Shown here: positions 15,987 to 24,794 of the stretch, piece by piece | Numbering within the stretch: the stretch's first letter is position 1 | Layout: every line of letters starts with the position of its first letter | Assembly (NCBI GenBank): GCA_016873275.1 | Contig: VGXO01000030.1 | Location: 1-37,283, forward strand | Reading direction: 5' to 3' | Source of the DNA: Phycisphaerae bacterium | GTDB lineage: Bacteria > Planctomycetota > Phycisphaerae > Phycisphaerales > SM1A02 | DNA length: 37,283 nucleotides | Notes under the pieces: generated by a model | Told to the model about the DNA's origin: nothing | Databases searched by the model: none | The model's input: only the letters and a program-made list of their open reading frames with translations | Position numbers and translations under genes: made by a program

Positions 15987-18900
15987 ATGCTTCGATCGTC
16001 GAGGTTCGACTCGATCGACCGCCTCCTCGCCACGGTGATCCTCCTGGGAACGACCGGAGCGGTCGCCGCGGGGACGACCGTCGACCTGCCGCGGTTCCCG
16101 AGCATCAGTCCGGACGGATCGACCGTGGTGTTCTCCTGGCGGGGAGATCTCTGGAAGGTCCCGATCGCCGGAGGGACCGCGGTGCGCCTCACCAGCCATC
16201 CGGCGATGGATGGAGCCTCCGCGTGGAGTCCCGATGGATCGCTGATCGCCTTCGAGAGCGACCGCGATGGCTTCCGCAACATCCATCTCATGCGGTCCGA
16301 CGGGTCCGACCTGCGCCAGCTGACTCACGGCGACCTGTCGCTCTCGCTCATGTCCTTCGGAGTCGATGCCTCCGGTCAGCCGGTCGTGCAGGTCGCCGCG
16401 GCGATCGAGGGCGATCTCTACCGCGCGCCGCGTCCCTACGAGATCCCGATCGACGGCGGTGCGCCTCGTCGCATCCACGACGCCTTCGGCACCGAGCCGG
16501 TCGCCTCGCCGGATGGCGCCCAGGTCGCCTTCACGCGGGGCGGGTCCGCGTGGTCGCGGCGTCACTATCGAGGATCCGATCAGCGCGACCTGTGGCTGCA
16601 TGACCGCGGCGACGGCTCCTTCCGGCGCCTGACCGACTGGACCGGCAACGACGGTCGGGCCCGCTGGCTCGACCGCGACACGCTCATCTTCCTCTCGGAC
16701 CGCGAGGGCGACGTCGTCAACCTTCACCTCCTGCGCATGGACGGCGAGGGGAATTCCTCGACGACGCCGCTGACCCGCTTCGAGGCGCAGGACGTCCTCG
16801 GCTTCGACGCAAGCACCGACGGCTCGACCGCGGTGCTCTCCCGGTGGAACCAGCTCTGGCGGCTCGACCTCCGCGACGCGGACGCCGTGCCGGAAGCCAT
16901 CGAGATCGTCGCGGCGGAGGACCTTGCCTCGCCGCTGGAGGTGCAGGACCTCTCGCGCGACGTGAGCGAGTGCGCCCTGAGTCCGGACGGCAAGGTCATG
17001 GCGATGGTCGCCTTCGGCGACGTCTGGGTGCGCCCGATCGAGGAGGGTCGTCCGGCGCGCCGGGTCACCTCGACGCTCGCCCGCGAGCAGGACCTCGCGT
17101 GGAGCCCGGACGGGCTGCGGCTCTACTTCACGAGCGAGCGCGAGGGCACCGCAGGGATCGATCGCGCCAGCGTGGTCCGCACGCGGAAGGAGCTCCGCGC
17201 GGGGTACCGCGAGCGCACCGCGCCGCGAGCCGTCGAGGTGACCGAGCCTGCCGGCGACCCCGCGACGACGCCAAGCCCGACCGAGCCAGCCGCCCCGACG
17301 GATCCGGCGGCGCCTGCGTCCGACCCGACGCCATCCACTCCGCCCACGACCGAGCCGCCGCCGACCGAGCCGCCGCCGACCGCGCCGCCGAAGGTCGATC
17401 CGCCGAGCGAGCCTGCGGGAGCTCCCCCGACCGAGCCGGCGTCCGCTCCGGCGGTCGAGCCCGCCGCCGCGTCGACGCCGCCGGCGAACGAGGCGACTGC
17501 GCCGCCCGAACCGCCCGCGAGGAAGGACCCTGCCTTCGACCCCACTCGCTGGCAGGACGCGGTGACGTTCGAGGTCGAGGGCGTCGTGCTGGGCGAGACC
17601 GAGGACCGCGGTCCCGTGCCGTCCCCGGATGGCTCCCGCCTCGCCTTCCGCCGCGGTCTCGGCGATCTCTGCGTCATCGACCTCGCGAGCGGCGAGGTCT
17701 GCTCGCTTCGACCGGGATGGGACGCCTCGCTCGGGGTCGCGTGGAGTCCCGACTCGAAGTGGCTCGCCTACTCGGTGTCGGACCCCGACTTCAACGCGGA
17801 CGTCCACGTGATGCCTGCGGATGGATCGTCGCCGGCGGTCAACGTGACCCGGCACCCGGACCTCGACGTGCAGCCCCGCTTCTCCGCGGACGGCAAGGTG
17901 CTTGCCTTCATCTCCGATCGCACCGCCGACGAGCGCGACGCGTGGATGGTGTTCCTCGACCGCGACCTCGAGCAGCTCTCGCGCCGCGACCTCGACGCCT
18001 ACTTCGATCAGGCGTCGAAGGAGGCGAAGAAGCGGAAGCCGCTCCCGCCCGTGGGGGCGCCCGAGGATCCCAAGAAGGCGGAGAAGGGAGGCCCCAAGAA
18101 GGACTCCGCGGCGGAGGGCGAGTCGGGCGGCGACCTCCCGGAGCTCGAGCCGGGCTTCACGGTCGAGGATCTCGAGGACGCGTGGCGACGGCTTCGGCGC
18201 GTCACGTCGATCACGGGCGACGAGGGTGGACTCGGATTGCTCCCCGGCGGCGATCGGCTGATCTTCTCGGCGAGCGGCGGACCGTCGGAGGGGCGAGGTC
18301 TCTACTCGATCAAGTGGGACGGCACCGACCTCAAGCGGATCGGCGCCGCCGCGGACCTGCAGGGAATCTCGCTCGACGGGGCGACGCTCTCGCTCGTGCA
18401 GGGAGGGCAGGCGCGGACGATGCCCTCGGCGGGCGGGACCATGACCACCATCGAGCTGCCCGAGCGGATCGAGGTCGATCGCGCCGCGAAGAATCTCGTC
18501 CTCTTCGACGAGGCGGCGCGGATCCTCGGCGAGGGCTTCTACCTCGATCCGGCCGAGAAGGGGCTCGACTGGAGCTCGCTGACCGCGCGCTACCGCGAGC
18601 TCGCCGCGGCGAGCCGCACGCCCGAGGAGCTCGAGTGGGTCACGAACCTCCTGTTCGGCGAGCTCAACGGCTCGCATCTCGGCATGCGGGCGCGGGACTC
18701 CTCCGAGCCGCTGCGCCCGCCTCAGGGTCGGCTCGGCACCGTGCTCGAGCCGGTCGAGGGTGGGTTCCGCGTCGCGGAGGTGCTGCCGAACTCCCCGGCG
18801 GAACGCTCCCCGACGCCGCTCGTGGTCGGCGACGTGATCGTCGCGGTCGAGTTCGCGCCGCTCGAGCCGGGCGACACCGTGGAGCGGCGCCTCCGCGGTC

Positions 18901-19646
18901 GGATCGGTCGGGAGACGGCACTCACCGTCCGGAGGACCCGCTCGGATGGCGAGGCGGTCGAGATCGACTGCCTCGTGGTGCCCGTCTCGGCGGAGGCGCT
19001 CCGCGACCTCCTCTACGAGGAGACCTCGCGCCGGGCCGCGCGGCTCGTCGACGAATGGTCGGATGGTCGGATCGGCTACGCGCACATCCGCTCGATGGAC
19101 ACGGCGTCGCTCGAGCAGTTCGAGGGAGACCTGTTCGCCGCCGCGGAGGGTCGGGACGGGCTGATCATCGACGTGCGGAACAACGGCGGAGGCTCCACCG
19201 CGGATCGCCTGCTCTCCTCGATCATGGTGCAGCCGCACGCCTACACCGTGCCGCGCGGCGGCGATCCCGCCATTCGAGACGGCTACCCGCGCGATCGGCT
19301 CTTCATCCAGCGCTACGAGCTCCCCATCAACATGCTCTGCAACGAGAAGAGCTTCTCGAACGCGGAGATCATCTCGCACGCGTTCAAGACGCTGAAGCGC
19401 GGCACGCTCGTGGGCATGCCGACCTATGGCGGCGTGATCTCGACCGGCAGCCATCGACTGCTCGACGGCAGCACCATCCGCATGCCGTTCCGAGGGTGGT
19501 ACCTCCCCGACGGCACGGACATGGAGAACCACGGCGCGGTCCCCGATCTCCAGATTCCCCAGACTCCCGAGGACGAGGTGGAAGAGTTCGACCGGCAGCT
19601 CAAGGTCGCCGTCGAGGACCTTCTTCGACGGCTCGATGTCGGCTGA
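15987..19646 (+). CDS. Tricorn protease homologue (beta-propellers, PDZ, S41-type serine peptidase)
   Basis: Tricorn-family proteases cut peptides into short fragments. Bacterial homologues with signal peptides are probably periplasmic. The 1219-residue protein has a signal peptide (LLATVILLGTTGAVAAG), a first beta-propeller of PD40 repeats (SPDGS motifs, about 35-400) and a Pro/Thr/Glu-rich linker (about 425-515). A second propeller (about 520-830) contains a charged KKRKPLPP-type insertion. Then come the C1 helical part, a PDZ domain (about 912-998) and the C2 catalytic domain. By family alignment the active residues are His1033 (GYAHIRSM), Ser1124 (EKSFSNAE) and Glu1180 (DMENHG). ATG 15987 is preferred for a GGAG six bases upstream; ATG 15975 adds four residues. 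The linker is the unusual feature. Confidence 0.92.
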   Translation: MLRSSRFDSIDRLLATVILLGTTGAVAAGTTVDLPRFPSISPDGSTVVFSWRGDLWKVPIAGGTAVRLTSHPAMDGASAWSPDGSLIAFESDRDGFRNIHLMRSDGSDLRQLTHGDLSLSLMSFGVDASGQPVVQVAAAIEGDLYRAPRPYEIPIDGGAPRRIHDAFGTEPVASPDGAQVAFTRGGSAWSRRHYRGSDQRDLWLHDRGDGSFRRLTDWTGNDGRARWLDRDTLIFLSDREGDVVNLHLLRMDGEGNSSTTPLTRFEAQDVLGFDASTDGSTAVLSRWNQLWRLDLRDADAVPEAIEIVAAEDLASPLEVQDLSRDVSECALSPDGKVMAMVAFGDVWVRPIEEGRPARRVTSTLAREQDLAWSPDGLRLYFTSEREGTAGIDRASVVRTRKELRAGYRERTAPRAVEVTEPAGDPATTPSPTEPAAPTDPAAPASDPTPSTPPTTEPPPTEPPPTAPPKVDPPSEPAGAPPTEPASAPAVEPAAASTPPANEATAPPEPPARKDPAFDPTRWQDAVTFEVEGVVLGETEDRGPVPSPDGSRLAFRRGLGDLCVIDLASGEVCSLRPGWDASLGVAWSPDSKWLAYSVSDPDFNADVHVMPADGSSPAVNVTRHPDLDVQPRFSADGKVLAFISDRTADERDAWMVFLDRDLEQLSRRDLDAYFDQASKEAKKRKPLPPVGAPEDPKKAEKGGPKKDSAAEGESGGDLPELEPGFTVEDLEDAWRRLRRVTSITGDEGGLGLLPGGDRLIFSASGGPSEGRGLYSIKWDGTDLKRIGAAADLQGISLDGATLSLVQGGQARTMPSAGGTMTTIELPERIEVDRAAKNLVLFDEAARILGEGFYLDPAEKGLDWSSLTARYRELAAASRTPEELEWVTNLLFGELNGSHLGMRARDSSEPLRPPQGRLGTVLEPVEGGFRVAEVLPNSPAERSPTPLVVGDVIVAVEFAPLEPGDTVERRLRGRIGRETALTVRRTRSDGEAVEIDCLVVPVSAEALRDLLYEETSRRAARLVDEWSDGRIGYAHIRSMDTASLEQFEGDLFAAAEGRDGLIIDVRNNGGGSTADRLLSSIMVQPHAYTVPRGGDPAIRDGYPRDRLFIQRYELPINMLCNEKSFSNAEIISHAFKTLKRGTLVGMPTYGGVISTGSHRLLDGSTIRMPFRGWYLPDGTDMENHGAVPDLQIPQTPEDEVEEFDRQLKVAVEDLLRRLDVG

Positions 19647-19736
19647 TGTCGCCGCGGTCGACCTGATCGCGATCGCCGTTCGCGACGACCGGACCGAGAA
19701 AGTCGCCCCAAACAGAGCCATCTTCGACTCTTCAGG

Positions 19737-19764
19737 TTGCCTGAGGCGGATCGCCCCCTATTTT
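19737..19764 (+). promoter_or_regulatory. Candidate sigma-70 promoter of the 258-residue lipoprotein gene
   Basis: TTGCCT (19737-19742) and TATTTT (19759-19764) are 16 bases apart and lie 29 bases before ATG 19794. The -35 lies partly in a TCAGG-TTG-CCTGA palindrome (19732-19744), a possible operator. A/T content here is clearly above the surroundings. Confidence 0.5.
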
Positions 19765-19793
19765 GCGAGGGTCTCGGATTGAAGGGGTTGCAC

Positions 19794-20570
19794 ATGAAAG
19801 CGTGGCGGAAGGCAGTCATCAGCGGGGTCGCTGTGACCATGTTCGGACTTGGGGTTGGGCTTGGCTGCGGGCGGTCGGATGATGCCTCCGAGGCGTCCTC
19901 CACGCCGTCGCTGCCCCCCGAGGTTCGGGCACAGATGACCGCGCTCGAGGAGGCGATGAACCAGCGCCTCTTGGATCGGGTGTCGGCGGTCTACGACGAG
20001 AAGGCTCAGGTTCAGGTGGCGTCGCTGCTCGGCTACGCGGGCAAGGTCCAGATGATCGAGGCGATGCGTGGGTCGGCTCCCTCGCGGATCACCTTCGGCG
20101 AGACCGAGGTGGTCTCGGTCAAGCCGACCAAGGTCCGTGCGATCACCGAGGTCGTCCGGCAGCAAGGCGATGCGCGGACCGCCGAGAAGGTGTTCTTCGA
20201 GTGGATCCGCGTCGGCGACGCGTGGCTGATCAAGGAGCAGAGCTTCCCCGACTGGTCGCCGCTCGTCGGCGAGTGGTGCCGTGGCGAGGGCGCCGAGCAG
20301 GTGACGATGCGGCTCCATCCCTCCGGCAACGTCGAGATGACGATGACCGAGTCGAAGGTCCCGGTCCGTCGTGGAGCGTTCTCGGGAGGCACGGAGTCGT
20401 TCTCGCTCGTGCCCGATGCCACGGGTGCGGGCGCGACCGGCGAGGGTCGCCTCGAGTACGCGTTCAAGTTCGAGTTCGACGGATCGCTCGGAGTCTCGCC
20501 GACCTCCGGTCGCGAGAAGGACGGGGTGCCCTCCGTCGCGGGAACCTGGAAGCGCTGCGCAATCAACTGA
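19794..20570 (+). CDS. Putative lipoprotein, 258 residues
   Basis: Not recognised at family level. The N-terminus MKAWRKAVISGVAVTMFGLG, followed by VGLGC, is a lipoprotein signal with Cys25 as the lipidation site. Residues of about 40-155 (MTALEEAMNQRLLDRVSAVY, then IRVGDAWLIKEQSFPDW) resemble an NTF2-like fold, where helix pairs precede a curved sheet. The C-terminal part (VGEWCRGEGAEQVTMRLHPS) looks like a beta-sandwich of the 'lipocalin-like/extract protein' type. Both suggestions are weak. AAGGGG lies about seven bases before ATG 19794 and a promoter-like pair lies just upstream. The stop overlaps the end of the convergent SWIM gene by 8 bases. Confidence 0.75.
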   Translation: MKAWRKAVISGVAVTMFGLGVGLGCGRSDDASEASSTPSLPPEVRAQMTALEEAMNQRLLDRVSAVYDEKAQVQVASLLGYAGKVQMIEAMRGSAPSRITFGETEVVSVKPTKVRAITEVVRQQGDARTAEKVFFEWIRVGDAWLIKEQSFPDWSPLVGEWCRGEGAEQVTMRLHPSGNVEMTMTESKVPVRRGAFSGGTESFSLVPDATGAGATGEGRLEYAFKFEFDGSLGVSPTSGREKDGVPSVAGTWKRCAIN

Positions 20571-21534
20571 CCGCGGGGGGACGGGTGGTCTCAGGTCGGC
20601 GTCGCTTGGCGACCGCCTTGCCGAGCACGTGGGCCGCCGTCGGCGCCGCCGGAGCGGGGACGCCGACGGGGGGCGTCTCCTCGACGGTCTCCGCGGGGCT
20701 CGACGAGGTCCGCGCGACTGCCTCGTAGGCGCTCGCGAGCAGCCCGACGAGCGGGAAGCGACCGTTGATCGGCGACGGGCCGAGGCGGCGGAGCAGCGCG
20801 AGCGGCGCGTGGGCAGGCGCAGGCGACTCCTCGAGCTGCCCGAGCGACGCGGAGGGTCGCCAGAACTCCTCCACGCTCATCGAGAGCGGCGCCCCGGGCG
20901 TCAGGCCTGAGGCACCCTCATCGACCGCCTCGATCGCCCGCCGCGCGAGCCGCACGCGGTCCTGCAGGTCCTCCCGCTCGATGCCCCTCAATCGCATGAG
21001 CAGCCACGGATCCTCCGCGGTCCGCTCCGCGAGCAACCACGCGAGCGCGACGAGGTGCCGGCAGGGCTGCGGGCGGTCGCAGCTGCAGCGGGCACGCCAT
21101 GGTGGGGGGGTGCCGGGGCGGAAGGACTCGCCGCGACGGGCAAGGTGATCCTCGACCGATCGCGGAAGGTCTCCGAGCAGCACCGCCGCCGACGACGCGG
21201 AGTCCGCCGACAGGTCGGCGATGAGGTCTGCGACGGTGCCGGAGTGGAGCGTGGGCCACTCGATGGTGGCGGCGTAGGGGCGAGGTCGTCGTCCCTGCAC
21301 CGAAGCCTCGACGACGCCCGGTCGGATGGAGAGCGTGGCGATCTGGCCCGACCTGGCGTAGGCGAGACCTTCCTCGAGCTCCGCGCCTTCGACGCCTCGG
21401 AGCGCATCGAGCCAGCCTTCTCCGGGCCATCGCCACGGTCCGACGTCGTCGGGACGCCGCAGCCGCTGACCACCGACGACCCGACGCGGTCCCTCGACGC
21501 GGGGCTTCGCTGGACGCGGGACATCGCCGGTCAT
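20563..21534 (-). CDS. SWIM zinc-finger domain protein
   Basis: SWIM domains are CxCx(n)CxH zinc fingers found in bacterial proteins linked to SWI2/SNF2 helicases. Here Cys150, Cys152, Cys158 and His160 form CSCDRPQPCRH, after a beta-rich region (GLAYARSGQIATLSIRPGVV, then ASVQGR) typical of the family. The 323-residue protein continues with a helical part (RTAEDPWLLMRLRGIEREDL) and an Ala/Pro-rich tail. Its ATG (21534) overlaps the TGA of the upstream SNF2 gene (21531-21533), so translation is probably coupled and the two act together, perhaps with the finger giving nucleic-acid or protein contact. The true cellular role of such pairs is not established. Confidence 0.85.
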   Translation of the reverse strand: MTGDVPRPAKPRVEGPRRVVGGQRLRRPDDVGPWRWPGEGWLDALRGVEGAELEEGLAYARSGQIATLSIRPGVVEASVQGRRPRPYAATIEWPTLHSGTVADLIADLSADSASSAAVLLGDLPRSVEDHLARRGESFRPGTPPPWRARCSCDRPQPCRHLVALAWLLAERTAEDPWLLMRLRGIEREDLQDRVRLARRAIEAVDEGASGLTPGAPLSMSVEEFWRPSASLGQLEESPAPAHAPLALLRRLGPSPINGRFPLVGLLASAYEAVARTSSSPAETVEETPPVGVPAPAAPTAAHVLGKAVAKRRRPETTRPPAVS

Positions 21535-24500
21535 GCCGCGGACTCCTCGAACGCCTGCTGACGAAGCTGCAGCAGGTCCCGCAGCTGGTTGGTCGAGAGC
21601 TCGGTGAGCCACGCCTCGCCGGCGCCGACGACGGTCTGGGCGAGCTCCGTCTTCTGCTCGATCATCTGGTCGATCCGCTCCTCCAGGGTGCCCGCGGAGA
21701 TCATCTTGTGGACGTGCACCGTGCGGGTCTGCCCGATGCGGAAGGCGCGGTCGGTCGCCTGGTTCTCGACGGCGGGGTTCCACCAGCGGTCGTAGTGCAC
21801 CACCTGGCTCGCGGCGGTGAGGTTGAGTCCCACGCCGCCCGCCCGCAGCGACAGGACGAAGGCGGGACAGGAGGGATCCCGGGACTGGAACCGCTCGACG
21901 ATCTGCTCGCGGCGGGCGCTCGAGGTCCCTCCGTGCAGGAAGAGCGGCTCGATGTCGAACGCGCGGCGGAGGAGCACCGAGAGCAGGTGACCCATCTGCC
22001 GGTACTGCGTGAAGATCAGCACGCGGTCGCCGGTGGCGAACATCTCCTCGAGCATCTCGAGCAGGCGGGTCGCCTTGCCCGACCGCGCCGCCACCGACTC
22101 CGCCGACGCGCCCTCCGCGAGCTCCTCGCCGAGGAACTGCGCGGGGTGGTTGCAGATCTGCTTGAGACGCACGAGTCCCGCGAGCACGAGTCCACGCCGC
22201 CGCATTCCCTCGGACTGGTCGAGCTGCCGCAGCATGCCTGCCACCGTCGCCTCGTAGAGCCGTGCCTGCTCGTCGGTGAGCGTGACGGTCTGGCGGCTCT
22301 GGAGGAGCGGGGGCAGGTCGGAGATGACGGTCGGATCGGTCTTCAGGCGGCGCAGCACGAAGGGCCGCACCAGGAGGCGCAGCCGCTCCGCCGCGTCGCG
22401 GTCGCGGAGGCGCTCGATCGGCATGGCGAAGCGCCGGCGGAACTCGCCGGTGGTGCCGAGGAATCCGGGGCAGCAGAACTCGAGGATCGACCACAGCTCG
22501 CCAAGCCGGTTCTCGACGGGCGTGCCGGTGAGGGCGATGCGCTGGTCGCACTCGAGCGTGCGGATCGCCGTCGCCTGCTTGGTGGGAGGATTCTTGATGT
22601 GCTGCGCTTCGTCGAGCACCACGCGGCGCCAGCGGCGCCGCTGCATCAGGTCGAGGTCGCGCCCCACGAGCCCATAGGTGGTGAGCACCACGTCCGAGGT
22701 CGCGGCGACCTCGAGGAAGCGGTCGCCCATCGGTCGGTCGAGCCCGTGATGCCGATGCACCACGAGCTCGGGCGCGAACCGGGAGAGCTCGCGCTGCCAG
22801 TTCGACACCACGCCCATCGGCGCGATGATCAGCGTCGGTCCGGGCGAGGCGCCGACGCGCTCTCGCTCGTGCTGCAGGAGCGCGATGAGCTGGATCGTCT
22901 TGCCGAGACCCATGTCGTCGGCGAGGCATGCGCCCATGCCGAGGCGGTCGAGGAACGCGAGCCAGGAGAGACCGGAGCGCTGGTAGGGGCGCAGCTCCCC
23001 GAGGAACCGCTGGGGCGGCTCCAGCAGCTCGATCCGCTGCGCGGTGGTCCCCTCGAGCAGTTCCTGGATCCAGCCGGTCGACTCGAGCCCCGCCCGCGGA
23101 AGCCCGACCTCGCCCGAGTCGAGCCCGTGCGCCATGCGAAGCGCCTCGCGGAGGCTCGTCGTCCCCGCGACCTCCCGCTCGAGGAATCGCCGTGCGGAGG
23201 CAAGATCCTCGGCGCGGATCTCGACCCAGCGGTCGCCGACCTTGACGAGCGGGACGCCGTCTGCCGCAAGCTCGCGGAATCGCTCGAAGGAGATCGACTC
23301 GCCCCCAAGCACGAGCTCCCAGCGATAGGAGACCAGCCGATCCAGCCCGACCCCCGAGCCTGCCGCGACCGGTCCGTTCGGATCGGTCGGATCGAGCCGC
23401 AGCCTCACGCCCACCCGCGAGGAGTGGAGTCCCCACCACGACGGCACGTCGATCGAGAAGCCGGCCTCCTCGAGGACCGGCTTGTGCTCGCGGAGGAAGG
23501 CGTGCACCTCGGCGGTGTCGAGGTCGACCTCGCTCGGCGCCGCGTCGCGGAGGACCGGCTCGAGGCGGGACCAGATCCGCGCCGCCTTCGCAAGCTCGGT
23601 GAGCAGGATCTCGGGCAGGCTCTCCGAGCCAGCGCCGCCGGGGATCGAGACCTGGCCCGCCCAGACGTCCCGCGCATCGAACCACGCGGCGTCGGCGTCG
23701 CGCGACGCGGCGAGACCGAACCGCAGGCGCCAGCGGGTGGCGGTGCGGTCGATCGGTCCGTCGTCTCCCGACGGCGCATCCTCGGGCTCCTCGAGCAGGA
23801 AGCGGAGGTGCAGCCGACCCTGCGCAACGTCCTCCTCGAGGCGGGCGAGCCAGCTGCGGACCCGCCGCGGCAGCTCGAGCATCGAGGCGGCATCGCCGGG
23901 CAGTCGACCGTCGGATCCCAGCAGACCGCGGAGCCACTCGACGTGCGGATCGCGGGGATCGCTCCATGACTCGATCGACTCCGCGAAGCCCTCGCGCAGG
24001 AGCGAACCTCGGATCAAGGCGTCTCCCCAGCTCGCGAGCGCCTGCTCGACCGCCACGCCGGCGTCGGCGGGACCGGACCTGGCGCAGCGGGCGACCGGAG
24101 GCATGGACGCCGCGAGCCGGGCGACCCGCTCGCGGGCGTCGGCGTCGCCGGTCCAGGGGATCCACCGTGCATCGTTGAAGCCGCGGGGATCGGTCGCGAG
24201 GGTGGGAACGAAGCGCTGGTCCCCGATCCATCGCCCGATCGACTGGGCGAGCAGGCTCCAGAAGCGCAGGTCATGCCCCGCGTTCGCCGCATGCTCCTCC
24301 TCGTCGAGGCGCCGGAGCAGGCGGACCGCGGTCTCGGGAGCGAGGCGGAGCGAGGGGACGGCGAACGCCGCGAGCAGGATCGCGTCCTCGGCGGGATCCT
24401 CCGCGAGCAGCGCCTGCAGGCGGGGACTGGGAACCGGCAGACCGTCGGTCGTCGCCGGGAGCACGAGCTCCAACGCGACCACCTCGACGTGGGGTGCCTC

Positions 24501-24665
24501 GACCGCCTCGCCAAGGAGCGAGCGGAGCGAGTCCGCCAACGCGGGACCGGTCGCCGCGCCGGCATGGGGGCGCACGTCGGCGATCGCCTCGCTCGTCGAG
24601 GGCCTTGCGACCTTCTCCGCCCAGAGATGCAGGGCGCGGTTCGTCCAGACGGCGTGGAGGATCAT
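21531..24665 (-). CDS. SNF2-family DNA helicase/translocase
   Basis: A 1044-residue SWI2/SNF2 ATPase. Residues 1-450 form the bacterial SNF2-associated N-terminal region. The helicase core has motif I DDMGLGKT with Lys589, motif II DEAQHIKN (about 684), motif III LTGTPVENRLGELWSIL, the second RecA lobe with FTQYRQMGHLL and LSLRAGGVGLNLTAA, and motif VI QATDRAFRIGQTR (about 970). All residues needed for ATP hydrolysis are present, so it should translocate on duplex DNA; whether it remodels protein-DNA complexes or assists repair is unknown. ATG 24665 is preceded not by a Shine-Dalgarno but by a GGGCC-N4-GGCCC hairpin ending five bases upstream. tRNA-Lys lies 56 bases upstream on the same strand. 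Coupled to the SWIM gene downstream. Confidence 0.95.
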   Translation of the reverse strand: MILHAVWTNRALHLWAEKVARPSTSEAIADVRPHAGAATGPALADSLRSLLGEAVEAPHVEVVALELVLPATTDGLPVPSPRLQALLAEDPAEDAILLAAFAVPSLRLAPETAVRLLRRLDEEEHAANAGHDLRFWSLLAQSIGRWIGDQRFVPTLATDPRGFNDARWIPWTGDADARERVARLAASMPPVARCARSGPADAGVAVEQALASWGDALIRGSLLREGFAESIESWSDPRDPHVEWLRGLLGSDGRLPGDAASMLELPRRVRSWLARLEEDVAQGRLHLRFLLEEPEDAPSGDDGPIDRTATRWRLRFGLAASRDADAAWFDARDVWAGQVSIPGGAGSESLPEILLTELAKAARIWSRLEPVLRDAAPSEVDLDTAEVHAFLREHKPVLEEAGFSIDVPSWWGLHSSRVGVRLRLDPTDPNGPVAAGSGVGLDRLVSYRWELVLGGESISFERFRELAADGVPLVKVGDRWVEIRAEDLASARRFLEREVAGTTSLREALRMAHGLDSGEVGLPRAGLESTGWIQELLEGTTAQRIELLEPPQRFLGELRPYQRSGLSWLAFLDRLGMGACLADDMGLGKTIQLIALLQHERERVGASPGPTLIIAPMGVVSNWQRELSRFAPELVVHRHHGLDRPMGDRFLEVAATSDVVLTTYGLVGRDLDLMQRRRWRRVVLDEAQHIKNPPTKQATAIRTLECDQRIALTGTPVENRLGELWSILEFCCPGFLGTTGEFRRRFAMPIERLRDRDAAERLRLLVRPFVLRRLKTDPTVISDLPPLLQSRQTVTLTDEQARLYEATVAGMLRQLDQSEGMRRRGLVLAGLVRLKQICNHPAQFLGEELAEGASAESVAARSGKATRLLEMLEEMFATGDRVLIFTQYRQMGHLLSVLLRRAFDIEPLFLHGGTSSARREQIVERFQSRDPSCPAFVLSLRAGGVGLNLTAASQVVHYDRWWNPAVENQATDRAFRIGQTRTVHVHKMISAGTLEERIDQMIEQKTELAQTVVGAGEAWLTELSTNQLRDLLQLRQQAFEESAA

Positions 24666-24670
24666 GAAGG

Positions 24671-24684
24671 GGGCCAGTCGGCCC
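24671..24684 (-). terminator. Hairpin between tRNA-Lys and the SNF2 gene
   Basis: GGGCC (24671-24675), loop AGTC, GGCCC (24680-24684) is a perfect five-base stem. It lies 37 bases past the tRNA 3' end and five bases before the SNF2 ATG. It lacks a T-run, so it may end the tRNA transcript, or cover the SNF2 ribosome-binding region. Confidence 0.35.
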
Positions 24685-24721
24685 GTCGAGGAGACCGTGT
24701 CGGAGGGAGGGACGCCACCAG

Positions 24722-24794
24722 TGATTGCGCTGGGACTCGAACCCAGGACCTAGCGATTAAAAGTCGCTTGCTCTACCAACTGAGCTACGCAATC
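24722..24794 (-). tRNA. tRNA-Lys (anticodon UUU)
   Basis: On the minus strand the 73 bases fold into a full cloverleaf. The acceptor stem is GATTGCG/CGCAATC, the D stem GCTC/GAGC, the anticodon stem AGCGA/TCGCT with loop CTTTTAA (anticodon TTT), and the T stem CTGGG/CCCAG with TTCGAGT. Base 73 is A, as in tRNA-Lys. CCA is not encoded. A TACACT hexamer (24806-24811) lies 11 bases upstream of the 5' end and is a plausible -10 element; no convincing -35 is seen. The SNF2 gene lies downstream on the same strand. Confidence 0.98.

Noticed and set aside
15424-16603. Plus-strand frames overlapping the small 94-residue gene
   Set aside because: They are Arg-rich, lack ribosome-binding sites and one runs into the tricorn-like gene out of frame.
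15960-19721. A 1253-codon open frame antisense to the whole tricorn-like gene
   Set aside because: Its protein is Arg/Asp/Leu-rich without any domain and follows the reverse complement of real codons. Long antisense frames are expected at this G+C content; similar ones lie opposite carA, the secretin, the SNF2 gene and transketolase.
20563-24231. A single 1222-codon minus-strand frame covering the SWIM gene and most of the SNF2 gene
   Set aside because: Only its last 323 codons (from 21534) are the real SWIM protein. The rest is an out-of-frame reading of the SNF2 gene and shows no helicase motifs.
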